64,000 nt of DNA from Mycoplasma phocimorsus (GTDB taxonomy: Bacteria > Bacillota_I > Bacilli_A > Mycoplasmatales > Metamycoplasmataceae), in assembly GCF_030077875.1 (NCBI RefSeq), contig NZ_JASEJT010000005.1, forward strand, positions 124,001 through 188,000, read 5' to 3'. The notes under the pieces are model-generated. The model was not told the DNA's origin. It saw only the letters and a list, made by a program, of their open reading frames with translations, and ran no database searches. This document shows positions 1-11,890 of the stretch, piece after piece. The first letter of the stretch is position 1. Each line of letters starts with the position of its first letter. Position numbers and translations under genes: made by a program.

Positions 1-1665
1 CAATCAAAATTTAAAACAAAAAAAATAAAAGCAATTTTAGATATTGAAGCTATTTACTTAAAACATTTAGGAGCTTCAGAAGAAGAATTAAATACAATTC
101 AAAATTTATTTAAAGTATACAAAGAATTACCAAAAGTAGCTGATATTGAATATTCAAACTACATTTCTGAATCAAAATACGCTTTAGAAAGTGCTAAAAC
201 AAACTTTAAAATTTCTGAAATTCACTATAAATCAGATAAAAATAAAAATGCGCAAAGTATTTTAGAATCGCTAGAAAATTCAAAAAGACATTTTGCTAAA
301 CAAAAAAGAGATATTGCAAGAAAATTTGCTATTTTAAAAGCTAATGGCGAATTACCAACATTTTATGAAAAATCAGTTGTTCTTCCAACAATTGAAAACA
401 CAATGTTTAAGCAAAAATATATTGAAAATAAAGAAGAATTAATTGCAAAATTAGAATCACTTGAATCAACAGTATTTAAGTTAACAACAGAAGATAGAGA
501 AAAATTTGATCAAAAAGAACAATTATTATCTTCAAAAATTGAATATAAATTAAAGGCAACAAGATTATTTTATAAAAACTTAATTAATAATAAATTAGAA
601 ATAGAAAAACATGCGCCATTAATTGCTAAAGCAAAAGAATTATATTTAGAAGAATTAAAAAAATTTAATGAGGAAAAATTTGAAGTTAAAGAAAAAACAG
701 CAAGATTATTACGTAATTTAAATATTTTACCTTCTTTAGCAAAAAGAAAATTAGATGCATACTGTAAAGAAATTGCTGCCAAGTATGATTTAAAAATGGT
801 TATGGATCAAGATAAAAAATTTAATAATGTTAAACTTTCAGATGATGATCGTAATAAAATTTTTGAATTAAATAAAAACGTTATTTCACTTTCGGATGCT
901 ATTCATAATGAAGTTATGGAAGTAGCAGAAAAAGTTGATATTAAAAAAATTCTTGCTAAAAGACCTACAAGGCTTTCAGGGGGTCAACAACAAAGAGTTG
1001 CTATTGCGCGAGCAATTGTTAAAAAACCAAGTATTTTATTAATGGATGAGCCCCTTTCTAATTTAGATGCTAAATTACGTATCTCAACAAGACAATGGAT
1101 TAGAGATATTCAAAAATCACTTGGAATTACTACAGTATTTGTTACTCATGATCAAGAAGAAGCTATGTCAATTTCAGATATTGTTATTTGTATGTCCACT
1201 TCAAAAGTACAACAAATTGGTTCACCAATCGAATTGTATAAAAAACCAAGTAATTTATTTGTTGCAAGATTCCTTGGGATGCCTGAAATGGGTATTTTAA
1301 AAGGTAATATAACTTCAAATGGTTTAAATATTTTAAATACTAATTTTCCTTCAATCGTAGTTAAAGGTAACACTTCATCTCAAATTCATGTAGGAATTAG
1401 AGCTGAAGATATTATGCTTTGCGATCCAGGAACTTTAGACTCATTTACAGGAACTATTCATAGCGTTGAAAACTATGGTAAAGAAAGTAAATTAATTGTT
1501 ACAGTTGATGAAAATGGAAGCGAAACTAATATTAATGTATTAGTTGATAATTCGAAAGAATTTATGGTTGGTGAAAATATTTCATTTACTATTCCGCTAG
1601 ATAAATTAAATATCTTTGATGTTGAAACAACATTAAGGTTGAATTATGAAAATAACAGAAAATAA
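1..1665 (+). CDS. ABC transporter ATP-binding subunit, UgpC/MalK type (5' end outside window)
   Basis: This is the ATPase of an ABC importer and would couple ATP hydrolysis to the two permeases that follow. The frame is open from base 1, so Walker A and the true start lie upstream. Visible residues 1-320 are a lysine/glutamate-rich, mostly helical stretch. It is followed by the signature LSGGQQQRVAIARA (from about residue 325), Walker B ILLMDEP (D349, E350) and the H-loop histidine (about 383). The C-terminus looks like a TOBE-type regulatory domain. In an ordinary member about 90 residues separate Walker A from the signature, so this protein carries a large insertion, as mycoplasma MG187-type ATPases do. 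The stop overlaps the next gene by 20 bases, which implies translational coupling. The substrate is not visible; sn-glycerol 3-phosphate or a sugar is an inference from family naming. Confidence 0.9.
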   Translation, partial: QSKFKTKKIKAILDIEAIYLKHLGASEEELNTIQNLFKVYKELPKVADIEYSNYISESKYALESAKTNFKISEIHYKSDKNKNAQSILESLENSKRHFAKQKRDIARKFAILKANGELPTFYEKSVVLPTIENTMFKQKYIENKEELIAKLESLESTVFKLTTEDREKFDQKEQLLSSKIEYKLKATRLFYKNLINNKLEIEKHAPLIAKAKELYLEELKKFNEEKFEVKEKTARLLRNLNILPSLAKRKLDAYCKEIAAKYDLKMVMDQDKKFNNVKLSDDDRNKIFELNKNVISLSDAIHNEVMEVAEKVDIKKILAKRPTRLSGGQQQRVAIARAIVKKPSILLMDEPLSNLDAKLRISTRQWIRDIQKSLGITTVFVTHDQEEAMSISDIVICMSTSKVQQIGSPIELYKKPSNLFVARFLGMPEMGILKGNITSNGLNILNTNFPSIVVKGNTSSQIHVGIRAEDIMLCDPGTLDSFTGTIHSVENYGKESKLIVTVDENGSETNINVLVDNSKEFMVGENISFTIPLDKLNIFDVETTLRLNYENNRK

Positions 1666-2659
1666 TATTATAAGTAAGTCACCACTTTTATATAAATTTG
1701 GTGTAAAGCAAAATGCAAAAAAGAAATGAGATTCATTAGCTGGATCAGTTGTTGATAAAAAAACACCAGCTTACCAGCCGCTTCTTTTCCTTCTTCCAGC
1801 ATTAATTGTTTTAACAATATTTACAATTATTCCATTTATATTTAGTATCTTTTCATCAATATTTGTAATTAGAGATGGAAAAAGTGTCCTTTCACTTGAA
1901 ACATACTCTGCAGTATTTAATGATCCAGCATTTGCAGTTGGATTTAGAAACTCATTAATGTTCGGTATTATCGTATTACCATTAAAAATGGGTATATCAT
2001 TATTAATATCTTCATGTATTGCTACATTAGTGAGAGCAAAAGCTAAAGGTTTTTGACAAACAGTATTCTTCTTGCCATATGTGACAAATATAGTTGCTGT
2101 TTCTTTAACCTTTGTACAATTCTTTTCACCAAATGGTTTATTTAATAAAATATTTGGTCTTGGAGAAGTAAATTATTTATCCAATACAGGAATTGAAGCT
2201 CAATCTTCATTTTTACCACTTGTAGTTGTTTTAGTTCAAGGGGTATGATCAGGATTAGCATTTAATGTTTTAATCTTCACAACAGCGATGTTAGTTGTAG
2301 ATAAAAACTTATATCGTTCAGCATCTGTTGATGGAGTTAATGGTGTGAAACAATTTTTTAGTATTACATTACCATCAATTAAATCAACAACAACATTCCT
2401 TGTTACACTTTCAATTATTGGAGGTATTAAAATTTTTCCATTAGCATTATTTGAAAATAATACAGAAAATGCTATTCAAAGTGGTGGATCAACAATAATG
2501 CTTTACGTATATAAACAAACAAACTCTGGAGACTTACCGAAAGCTTCAGCATCAGCGATTTCATTATTCTTAATCGGGGTAATATATTCTGTAGTAGTTA
2601 GGGGAGGATTTAAAGCCATTTCTCGCGCTTCAGCAAATGTAGGAGAATATAATGTTTGA
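1646..2659 (+). CDS. ABC transporter permease, MalF/UgpA type
   Basis: A 337-residue integral membrane subunit of the importer. A hydrophobic segment begins near residue 48 (LLFLLPALIVLTIF), and further membrane helices follow. The cytoplasmic EAA-loop equivalent, SASVDGVNGVKQFFSITLP, lies near residue 230 and is where the ATPase docks. Several UGA codons encode Trp. The ATG at 1646 is inside the end of the ATPase gene, with AAGG just upstream. The stop overlaps the next permease by 8 bases. Which solute is moved cannot be told from the sequence. Confidence 0.88.
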
Positions 2660-3635
2660 AATAAAATTAAAAAGACAACTAAAGAAATTTAAGTCTTATA
2701 ATGATAAGATTAAAGAAAAAACAAATAACGCAGTAAGAGAAACTTCATTACTTTATTTACTTACAACTTCCTTTTTCAAGATATTTGTTTTAGTATTCTT
2801 TGGTCTATTAATTATTTTCCCCTTTGCATTTATGATTTTACTTTCATTAATGCCCGATCATCAAGCTGAAAACTTAAAAAACACATTCTCATTTTTTCCA
2901 GAAGATTTTGGTAAAAATGCTTGAATGAATTATAAACTAGCGCTTAATTTAGAATATTTTAGTGCTTTTGGACTTACATTCGCAAATGTAGTATTTTCAG
3001 TTACTGTTAAAATTTTCTTAACAATGCTAGCTGGTTATGCATTTTCAATTAAAAAATGAAGAGGTAAAGAAGTTCTTTGAGTATTACTACTTTCTTTATT
3101 AATTCTTCCTGATGTTGCTTTGCTTTCAGGTCAATATAAAGTAATTAAATTACTTGAATCAGTAAAAATTACTAATAAATTCTTTAATGGGTTTATTGGT
3201 AGAGTAATGATTATTGGTATACCATTTGTTGCTTCAGTATTTAACATTTTGATGTTTAGAAATGCATTTAGCATGATTCCATCAAGAATTAAAGAAGTAG
3301 CTGCAATTGATGGTGTAGTTGGTTATAGATATTTATTTAAAATCGCTGCCCCTATGGTAATGCCAACTACATTGACAGTGGTAATTCTTACAGCTTTAGT
3401 TTCTTGAAACGCTTATTTATGGCCTAACTTAGTAGCTGGAACTGATTATAAAATTATGTCTGTATGATTATTCTCAGTAGGTAGAGTTGATCGTGGTGGC
3501 ACTGTACAAGTTTTAAGTAATGTTAAAATGGCTGGTACAATTGCTTCAATTCTTCCAATGTTTATCTTCTTCTTCCTATCACGTAAAAAAATTATGGGAG
3601 CAGTATCAAGACAAGGGAGCGCAATCAAAGGATAA
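2652..3635 (+). CDS. ABC transporter permease, MalG/UgpE type
   Basis: A 327-residue second permease of the importer. It has a hydrophilic N-terminus of about 45 residues, then a hydrophobic segment (IFVLVFFGLLIIFPFAF) and several further helices. An EAA-type loop, IKEVAAIDGVVGYRYLF, lies near residue 215. The ATG at 2652 follows AGGAGAAT at ideal spacing. UGA serves as Trp at several points. It is the third gene of the operon and is followed after 3 bases by a small membrane protein. Confidence 0.88.
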
Positions 3636-3638
3636 TAT

Positions 3639-3920
3639 ATGAAAAAAAGTATTAAATTACAAACTATTATTTGAGGTTTCTATTTTCTGATTTCAGTTAT
3701 TGCAATTATTATTGCATCAATCTGACTTCATAATGGATACATTGTACAAAATGTTTTAAAAATCGCAGACATTAACACAACATATTTAACACAATCAAAT
3801 GCTGCAATTTCATTTGCTATCGGTATTATCTTTTTTGCTTCAATTGTTATTATAATTGGTGCATTTGTAATTATTGCTGGTATTAAATCATGAAATTATA
3901 AGAGAGTAGAACAGGAATAA
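3639..3920 (+). CDS. small two-helix membrane protein in the ABC transporter operon
   Basis: A 93-residue protein with two strongly hydrophobic segments (residues about 8-30 and 60-82) joined by a short polar loop. It starts 3 bases after the permease stop with an AAAGGA site, and three UGA codons encode Trp. Nothing marks a known family. Its place between the permeases and the lipoproteins suggests an accessory role in the transporter, which is inference only. Confidence 0.75.
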
Positions 3921-3922
3921 AA

Positions 3923-5293
3923 ATGAAGAAAAAATGATTATTTAGCCTTGCATTAATTTTTGCTCCACTTACAGCAGCAACTACTTCTTGTATGTTTAGC
4001 ATTGCGCCTGAAGTATTACGAGCACAAAAATTAGCCACAGAAAATTATATTTATAATTTTGATTATGCAAAAAATTATCCTGAAGCAACTCAAAATGAAA
4101 TTCGGTTTGCTAATGAGGTAGTTAAAAAATCTAGAATTTTAACTTTTAGAGAAAAATATACAAAATTATCAATTAGAATAAGTAAGGAATTCAATAAATC
4201 AATTCTTAATTCATTAACATTAAATGATGCTAAAAAAGTTATTATTAATATCTTCAAAAATACACCACTTGCATTTAATGTTTATAAATCAATTGATGAA
4301 ATGGTTGTTGAAAAAATTCAAAATATTATGCAAGATGGCAAAAATGTTCAAGTTAAGGAATTAACGTTAGTTGATGCACCTGAACTACCTTTTGATTTAA
4401 TTGGTGACTACTACCAAAATGTTTTTGATGGAATTTTAGCAAAACACAATAACTCATTTGAACAAAGTTATACTGAAATTATTAAACAATTAGTAAATTG
4501 GGGTGTTGATTTTAATATTATTAATGATATTGAAGGAAAAAAAGGTATTTATGATGTATTTAACCCTATTTATGCTACACAGAATTTACTTGATATTACT
4601 CAATTTCAACCTACAGAAGATACATTGTTTTTTGAAGAACCTTTTGATTTAAAACAAGATAAAGAGCTAATTGAAGAATTTCTTAAAGATCCTTATACTT
4701 TCAAAAAAGCTCACAAAGAATTATTTAAACAAAACTGATCTGATAATGTAACTAAAAACTGGAGCAAAATATTTACTCGTAAAGCAAGAAGAGAAAATAT
4801 TTTAAGAGCACTTGATTCATTATTATTCTTTAATAATTTAACAAAACATATTAAAACTAATATAACACCAGGTATTCTTTATGATTCAAAAGAAAACCAA
4901 AATACTTTAACTTTTATTTATGAGGTTAATGAAGGAAATGGTTGAAAATATTATAATGTATTAGAAGATATTAAAAAATACAAAGCAAATTTACAAGTTA
5001 AACTAACTGCAATAAATGGTTTTGTTCCTAATTTCTGAATGTTTGCTCCTTCTTTCGAAGAAAGAGAAGATACCAAATTTGATTCAGTAAAAGGATTAAG
5101 TTATTCATTTGATAAAATTACTAACATTGAACCAGCAAATATTGCTTATTTAACATATGATCAATTAAAAGAGTTATTCAAATACTCATTAGCTTCGAGT
5201 GATTATTACAAAGAAGTTTTTCAAAATCAATGAAAAAATGAAGCTAAAAAAGTTGAAGAAAATATTAAAAAAGATCAGGTAAAGCTCTCTTTA
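3923..5293 (+). CDS. surface lipoprotein of the ABC transporter operon
   Basis: A 456-residue lipoprotein. The signal peptide is a charged MKKK, then a hydrophobic core, then lipobox ATTSC with the lipidated cysteine at residue 23. It should be processed by Lgt/LspA and face outward. The body is hydrophilic and mostly helical, and I recognise no domain. The ATG follows AGGA, 2 bases after the preceding stop, so it is co-transcribed with the permeases. A substrate-binding role is the obvious guess from position, but no solute-binding fold signature is visible. Four or more UGA codons are read as Trp, and the stop is TAG. Confidence 0.82.
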
Positions 5294-5351
5294 GTAATAT
5301 AAAATATTTAAATTTGTATCACTATTTATAATAGTAATAAAGGAGAAAAAA

Positions 5352-6500
5352 GTGAAATTTAAGAAAATATTATTAGCTTTAAGTGTACCTAGCGTTGTAC
5401 TTACGGCTGCTGCTGTAGCAATTTCTTGTGGTGAAACAAAAGAAAAATCAATAGAAAGAAAAAATATTCTTTCAGTAAATATTTTAAAATCAAAACTTTC
5501 AGATGCTAGTTCAGAAGCAGGTGCACTTGCGCTATTAGCTTCGGGACAAAAAGTAGGAAGACATTTTACAATTACTTCAGCTGCTAAAATAGTAGGTAAT
5601 AAAATTGTTTTCAAAGCAATGGAAGCGAATGGAGCAGAACAAGAGTTTCAATTTGAAAAAATGGATGTTCTACCCGAATTTGAAGCACCTAAAATGGAAG
5701 AACCTAAACAAGAATTAAAACCAAATACTAATTTAAATGATTCTCAGCAAGTTAAAGAAGCAAAAGCATATGCTGCCAACTTGGTAGTTAATTATAAAGA
5801 AAGATTTGCTCCAGTTTCTTGAGAAGAAATGTCCAATGAAGATGGAAGTTTAAAACAAGAAGATTTTACTGTTGTGAATAAAGCAAATGGTTATAAACCA
5901 ATTTCAGAAGATCGTTATTTATTTAGTAATATTAGATGAGCAAATAAAAAAGTAAGCGATTTTGAATTAAATCAAAATAAAAGATTTATTACTTTTGATT
6001 TAAAAAATGAAGTAACAGGCACAATAATTAATGCAAAAGCAGTATTTAATAAAAAAGAAACTGACTATTTATTCTCAGGCGGATTTAGACAAGCTACTGA
6101 AGAAGAAACTAAAAAGGTTCAAGATGAATTTATTTCAAAACTTCAAGTAACAGAAGCAGGTAAAAACATTTTAGCAAAATTAAAAATTGGAGACAAAGTT
6201 TGATATGATGCTAAGGATGACAAAATTTTTGATAAACCAAGACGTATTGATAATGATAGTTCAAAAAATTATTCAAAAGATAAAACCGAAGTATTAACAC
6301 TAACTTCAAACGTTAAAGATTATGAACCAAGAGCAGAAAAATGAGTTAATACAAAAGAATCAGCAACTCAATTTGTTGTTACTAAAGTAGAAGGAAGAAA
6401 AATTACACTTACTTTTAAAGTTGTACATAACATTTTCCAAGGTAAAAAAGACGCAGATAAATTTATTACCAAACCTTTAACTTTAGAATTATCATTCTAA
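5352..6500 (+). CDS. surface lipoprotein, GTG start
   Basis: A 382-residue lipoprotein with signal peptide MKFKKILLALSVPSVVL and lipobox AVAISC (Cys26). The start is GTG, chosen because AAAGGAG sits 7 bases upstream and no other in-frame start precedes the signal peptide. A linker rich in Pro, Glu and Lys (about residues 110-140) is followed by a soluble domain of unknown type. It lies 58 bases after the previous lipoprotein gene and is closed by a strong terminator, so it is probably the last gene of the transporter operon. Confidence 0.8.
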
Positions 6501-6504
6501 TTTG

Positions 6505-6534
6505 AAAATCAGGAATTACTACCTGATTTTTTTT
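6505..6534 (+). terminator. intrinsic terminator after the ABC transporter/lipoprotein operon
   Basis: Stem AAAATCAGG (6505-6513) pairs with CCTGATTTT (6522-6530) across an 8-base loop and runs into a T tract. It starts 5 bases after the lipoprotein stop codon. Confidence 0.8.
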
Positions 6535-6607
6535 CTATATTTTTTAATACTTTTAGTTATAAAGTAATAATATTTTCCTTATTTTTAAATAATTAAAAAA
6601 ATATTTT

Positions 6608-6613
6608 TATTAT
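6608..6613 (+). promoter_or_regulatory. -10 box of a leaderless promoter for the comEA-like gene
   Basis: TATTAT ends 4 bases before the ATG at 6618, and no Shine-Dalgarno sequence is present. Transcription would start at or next to the start codon. Confidence 0.45.
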
Positions 6614-6617
6614 AAGC

Positions 6618-7121
6618 ATGAGATTTAAGCATTTAAAAATTTTGTTGCCGTTATTAGTAATTTTTTTTATTACAAGTGGTGTGGTAATAAATTTTGCTAA
6701 TAGTGCCAATTATAATAGTATTACTAAAAGTGAAGAAAGAATTAAAGTGATAGTTGAAGGTGCAATTTATTATCCAGGCGAACATTATTTTAAAATGAAT
6801 ATAACGCTAAGAGAAATTTTATTTATTTTAGTATTAAGAAATGATGCCGATATTAGTAAAATAAATCTTGAAATGACTATTAAATCGCCATTTAAAATTT
6901 ATATTCCTTTTAAAAAGCAAAGTCAAAAAATTTTATTTTCAAAACTAGAAGAATTTTCGCAAATAAAAGAATTTCAAATTCCATTTAAAATATTTAAAAA
7001 ATTAATTGATTTTAAAAAACAAGGAAAGAATGTTACATGAAAAAGTATAAGTGAAATTCCCGGGATTGGAACCATCTATTTAAAACGATTAAAAGATATT
7101 CTGATTTTAGATTTACTTTAA
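6618..7121 (+). CDS. ComEA-like DNA-binding competence protein
   Basis: A 167-residue protein with a single N-terminal membrane anchor (residues 8-28). An SLBB-like beta domain follows (IKVIVEGAIYYPGEHYF, about 43-60), and the C-terminus is a degenerate helix-hairpin-helix with ISEIPGIGTIYLKRL (about 143-157). In ComEA the HhH region binds double-stranded DNA at the cell surface for uptake. UGA encodes one Trp. The assignment rests on this domain order and on the immediately following comEC-like gene, which it overlaps by 85 bases. Only one HhH half is clear, so DNA binding may be weak. Confidence 0.65.
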
Positions 7122-8395
7122 TTTATAACCTTATATCTTCTATATCTTTAATATTTTGTCTATATTATTGTTCATACATTTTTTATATTACATTGTTAAT
7201 ATTTTTAATAAGCACTATATTAATTTTGCAAAATAAATATAGCATTATTTTACACATTATATTAATTGCTTTGATTTTAACTATTTATTTTTTTAAAAAC
7301 CAAAATTTAACAATATTGAAACAAGTTAATGGCTATGTAATTCAAAAAAACAAAAATGGTTTTATTCTGCAAACAGATGATGCTAATGTTTTTGTATTTT
7401 GAAAAAATGATATTAAATTATTTTCGCAAATTAATATAACTGATTCATTTAATGATATTGACATTAATAAATTAGATTTAAATTTTAAAAATTATTTAAT
7501 ATCTAAAGATGTATTTTTTTTAATTAAAGCCAAAGAATTAAATAGTAATACCAACAATTTTAAATCTATATTTTTTTCATGAATAGAAAGCAAAGGCATG
7601 ATTTTTTCTTCATATATAAAAGCATTAATTTTTTCAATAAATATATCAGATAATAATTTAAAAAATAGCTTAAAAGCTTTAAATATTCTTCATTTATTTG
7701 TGATATCAGGATTTCATATTTCAATACTTACTAAATGCTTTAACTTAATTTTTAAAAAAATAAAATATAATAATGAAATTAGTATATTTATATTAATAGT
7801 ATATTGTTATTTTATAGATTTTCCTATTCCTATTACTAGAGCTCTTTTAATAATGATTATTACACATATAAACAAAAATATTTTTCACAATTCATTAAAT
7901 AAATTTTCAATTGTTTTAATAAGCATGCAACTATTTCTTATTTTCAATATATTTAATATTTACTCAATTTCTTTTATATTAACGTATTATTTTACTATTT
8001 TCACAACTATTTTTAGTAGCATAAAAATAAAAAGCAAAATAATTAAAACGTGCTGTTTTATTTTGCTAATTTCTTTATTATCTTTTTTTATAAATATAAA
8101 ATTAAATTCATCATTTAGTAGTATGTTACTACTTAATAATATTATTTTTGGCATTATTTTTAGTGTTATTTATCCAATATTATTCTTTAGTTGAATAATT
8201 ATACCTTTTTCTAAAATTATTATTAATTGTGTTGATTTTCTTATTAAATTTAGCGCTAAGTTTAATTACGCATGAAATATTAATTATGATTTAAGTATTG
8301 TAATAATAATTATTTGTATTAGTATATTTTTTATATTACTTTATTTTTGCTATAAAAGCAATAAACCTAAGTTCTGAGTTTTATGATATTTATAA
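7037..8395 (+). CDS. ComEC/Rec2-like DNA uptake channel, short form
   Basis: A 452-residue protein made almost wholly of membrane helices after a short basic N-terminus. The competence-domain core is recognisable in the segment around ILHLFVISGFHISIL (about residue 215) and in the PITRALLIMII stretch. In ComEC proteins this region forms the channel for incoming single-stranded DNA. The C-terminal metallo-beta-lactamase-like nuclease domain of the full-length family (about 750 residues) is absent. The ATG at 7037 was chosen because AAGGAAAG lies at correct spacing, and this start sits inside the comEA-like gene. UGA encodes Trp throughout. Base composition is extremely A+T-rich even for this window. 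Confidence 0.7.
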
Positions 8396-8656
8396 TAGCT
8401 GTAATTTTAAGCTATAGTTTTTAAGCATTATTAAAAAAGTAAGGAAGTTGCAAAAAAATAATTTGAAGCTTTGAACTATAAATTAATATTAAAAATATTA
8501 AAATTATTTCAACAAAAGATAATAGAAAATATAAAACAGATATTTAACTATAAAATTAATTTTTAACTTTTTTATATATTAATTTAAATTTTTTAATAAC
8601 ACACAAAAACTAGATACAGTAAAAAACTAATTATTAGCTACCAAATCAGTTAATTA

Positions 8657-10798
8657 TTAATTTGCTACATCAATAAAATTTTTGATCATTGCTTGAATTC
8701 TTTTTCTTTCAGGCTCAATATTTACAATTTTGATATTTACAATTGCCTCAGTTTTAAATCTTGAATCATTTCTAATTTCTAAAGATAAATAACTATTATT
8801 AATGAAAGCATTAATTTTGAATCCAAAATATATAAAAACTCCAAAATCAGTTATGTTTTTAATAATACCTTCATACTCATTTTCTATCTTAATATCATTA
8901 ATATCATTAATATTCATTTTAAAATTAGGAATATATTTATTTTCTCTGACATCTCTATATGGAAAAATTAGTGAGTCTAATATCAATTGAACTTCTTGTT
9001 CATTAGAATTAAGTTGTTGTGCCAATAATTTAGCATCTATTTTTTTTACTAATTCTTTATCTATATTATTTAAATCAAGATTAATAATTTTAATAAGATT
9101 ATCAGCAACATGATAAGTTTCAGGATGAACAAAAGTTCGATCAAAATAATAAGGAGAATCACTTATTCTTAAAAATCCAATCGCTTGTTGATATGCTTTT
9201 TTAGAAATCCCTTTTACTTTTTTAATATCTGCTCTAGTTTGAAATTGACCATTTTGTTTAATATAATCTATAATTTTTTGTGCACTATTAGGTGTAATTC
9301 CAGATATATGAGAAAGTATTGCCTTACTTGCACTATTAACCTCAACACCAACTTGATTAACTACTTTCAATATTTTAAAATCAAGCGCTTGTTTTAATTC
9401 TTTTTGATCAACGTCATGTTGGTATTGTCCAATACCTAATGATTTAGGATCAATTTTAACTAATTCATTAAGTGGATCTTGAAATCTTCTTGCTATATTA
9501 ATGGCACTTCTTTGTTCTACACTTAAATTTGGAAATTCTTCTATAGCAATTTTAGAAGCTGAATAAACACTAGCGCCAACTTCTGACACAACTTTTAAAT
9601 CAATTTTAAGATAATTTTTTATTAAAAATTCTCTTATAAAGCTTACTGTTTCGTTTGAGGCCGTTCCATTTCCTATCACAATTTGATTAATATTGTATTT
9701 TTTAATTAAATAAAGAAGATCTTTTTCATAATTAAAAAATAAATTTCTTTTTGTTATATTAATCAATGAAACATTAAGTAATTTTCCTATTTCATCAATT
9801 ATTGCAATTTTACATCCTGAAACAAAACCTGGATCTATTGCTAAAATCCTTTTATTTTTTAAAACAGGAGAAAGCAATAATCCTTCTAAATTATCTGAAA
9901 ATTGTTTAATAGCGTTTTTGGATGCAGAATCAAATAAGTCATTTTTAATTTCTCTTTCAATAGAAGGAAAAATTAGACGCTCAAGTGCATCAATTAAAGA
10001 TTTATGAATTATTTTTCCTGTTGTTGGTATTTTAAAATATTTATTATTTAATTGGTGAATAATAGGTGCTTTATAATATTCTAATGAATAGGAAAGAATT
10101 TTTAATGATTCTGCTCTAGAAATAGCCATAACTTGATATGATTTAATATTTCTGATTGAACATGAAAAATTATAATAATTTTTAAAGGTTTGATTTTCAT
10201 CAATAGCATTCTTTTTAATTTTGCTTACAATTTTTCCATATTCTTCTATTGATTTTTTAACATAATTTCTTGTCGAAATATCTTGCGAAATAATTTGAGA
10301 AATAATATATGATGCCTGTTCAATAGCAAATTCAATGTTAGTAATTTTATCATTTATAAACTTTTTAGCTTCATAATAAGGGTTAAAATTTTTATTAGTG
10401 TTGTTTAAAATTTCCTTAGCAAGCGGCTCTAAACCTAATTCTATTGCAACAGAAGCTTTAGTTTTTTTATTTAATTTATAGGGTTCATAAATTGCTTCTA
10501 AATTAGCTTTTGTTTGAGTATTATTAATTTCATTTAAAAGCTCTTGAGTTAAGAGTCCTTTTTCTTTTAATATTTCTTTAATTGCTTCTTTTCTTTTTTC
10601 TAATTCATGAAAATATTTATATTTAACATTAATTGCTTCAATTTGTTCTTCATCAAGATTTCCTGTTTCACTTTTACGATATCTAGCTATGAAAGGAACA
10701 GTATTTTCTTGTTGCAATAAATTCAAAGTAGCAATAATAGCACTACTTTCAATTTTTAATTCATCGACTAAAAGTCGAATAACTTTATTTTGAATCAT
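8657..10798 (-). CDS. tex: Tex family RNA-binding transcription accessory protein
   Basis: A 713-residue protein with full-length Tex architecture: N-terminal helical domain beginning with the typical [10 protein letters not shown](S)ETG motif (about 34-47), a YqgF/RNase H-like domain beginning near [15 protein letters not shown] (about 320), helix-hairpin-helix repeats ([16 protein letters not shown]), and a C-terminal S1 RNA-binding domain ([17 protein letters not shown]). Tex binds nucleic acid and associates with transcription. No internal UGA was needed. It is the second gene of an operon with rluD, whose stop overlaps this start by 14 bases. Confidence 0.93.
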   Translation of the reverse strand: MIQNKVIRLLVDELKIESSAIIATLNLLQQENTVPFIARYRKSETGNLDEEQIEAINVKYKYFHELEKRKEAIKEILKEKGLLTQELLNEINNTQTKANLEAIYEPYKLNKKTKASVAIELGLEPLAKEILNNTNKNFNPYYEAKKFINDKITNIEFAIEQASYIISQIISQDISTRNYVKKSIEEYGKIVSKIKKNAIDENQTFKNYYNFSCSIRNIKSYQVMAISRAESLKILSYSLEYYKAPIIHQLNNKYFKIPTTGKIIHKSLIDALERLIFPSIEREIKNDLFDSASKNAIKQFSDNLEGLLLSPVLKNKRILAIDPGFVSGCKIAIIDEIGKLLNVSLINITKRNLFFNYEKDLLYLIKKYNINQIVIGNGTASNETVSFIREFLIKNYLKIDLKVVSEVGASVYSASKIAIEEFPNLSVEQRSAINIARRFQDPLNELVKIDPKSLGIGQYQHDVDQKELKQALDFKILKVVNQVGVEVNSASKAILSHISGITPNSAQKIIDYIKQNGQFQTRADIKKVKGISKKAYQQAIGFLRISDSPYYFDRTFVHPETYHVADNLIKIINLDLNNIDKELVKKIDAKLLAQQLNSNEQEVQLILDSLIFPYRDVRENKYIPNFKMNINDINDIKIENEYEGIIKNITDFGVFIYFGFKINAFINNSYLSLEIRNDSRFKTEAIVNIKIVNIEPERKRIQAMIKNFIDVAN

Positions 10799-11711
10799 CT
10801 TTTTTTGTTAATAAATTGAAATCATAATTAACAATTTCAAATTCTTTAGGTGGTAATGCAAAAAATGTTTGTGCTTGATTAGTAAAGGGATCAATAAAAG
10901 AAAGCTCAAAAGCATGAAGATATTGATTAAATGAATTATGTGAAGTTCCATATATTGGGTCATTAAAAATTGGATGTTTTATATATTCAAGGTGAACTCT
11001 AATTTGATGAGTTCTACCAGTTTCAAGTTCACACTCAATTAAACTTAATTTTTCTTCTTTGTACATAAATCTTTTTAATACTTTAATATGCGTAATAGCA
11101 TTTTTTGAATTATCATTAGTAACAACCATTTTTTGTCGATTATTTGTTCTCCTTCCAATTGGTAAATTAATATGATATATATTTTGTTCCAGTCATTCTT
11201 TCACTATGGCAACATATTTTCTTTTAATAGTATGATCTTTAAGTTGTTGAGCCAAAAGATTATGAGCTTCATTATTTTTGGCTACTATTAAAAGACCAGT
11301 TGTATCTTTATCAATTCTATGAATTATACCTGGTCTTAATAAGCCATTATTATTAGAAAGATTATTTTTAAAATAATACATTAAGCCATTGACTAATGTA
11401 TTTTCATAATGACCTGGAGATGGGTGAACTACAACATTATTTTCTTTATTAATGATGACATAATTATCATTTTGAAATATAATATCAATATTCATTTTTT
11501 GGGGAATAATATTTACTTGTTTATCAATGATTCTAGAAATATGAATCTCGCTTCCTTCTTTAGGAATATAGTTAGGCTTTCTAACTACAATTCCATCAAC
11601 TTCAACAGCACCCTCTTTTATAAGAAATTTAATATCATTTCTAGTAATATTAGAATTATCACTAATATATTTATCAATTCGTTCTTTATAATTTACTTTT
11701 ATATTTAACAT
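10785..11711 (-). CDS. rluD: RluD-family 23S rRNA pseudouridine synthase
   Basis: A 308-residue enzyme with an N-terminal S4 RNA-binding domain (about residues 14-75) and the RluA/RluD catalytic motif around [16 protein letters not shown], where the aspartate of HRIDKDT is the nucleophile. A later [12 protein letters not shown] motif is typical of the family. It should isomerise uridines in 23S rRNA helix 69 if it is a true RluD; RluC-like specificity cannot be excluded. One UGA (11193-11195) encodes Trp in the middle of the gene. TATAAT lies 6 bases upstream of the ATG and no ribosome-binding site is visible. The gene heads an operon with tex. Confidence 0.88.
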
Positions 11712-11717
11712 TATTCT

Positions 11718-11723
11718 ATTATA
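11718..11723 (-). promoter_or_regulatory. -10 box of a leaderless promoter for rluD-tex
   Basis: On the minus strand TATAAT is separated from the rluD ATG by only 6 bases. There is no Shine-Dalgarno sequence, so the transcript probably begins at the start codon. Confidence 0.5.
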
Positions 11724-11890
11724 TTAAATTAATAAGTTTTATATTTTATATTAAAGTAATGATATGTCAGTAAATAGTTTAATAATATTAAATATTGCTT
11801 TAAATATTGATTTAATAATTTTTGAAATTGCTTGTAATTAATATATAATTTAATATTATTTTTTAATAATGAATTTAGAAAGGAAACTAA

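Noticed and set aside
8395-8425. Terminator hairpin ATAGCT/AGCTAT after the comEC-like gene
   Set aside because: A 6-bp A+T-rich stem with a 10-base loop is too weak to support in this composition.
9185-9397. Plus-strand frame of 70 residues inside tex
   Set aside because: Shadow of the tex gene on the opposite strand, without ribosome-binding site or coding features.
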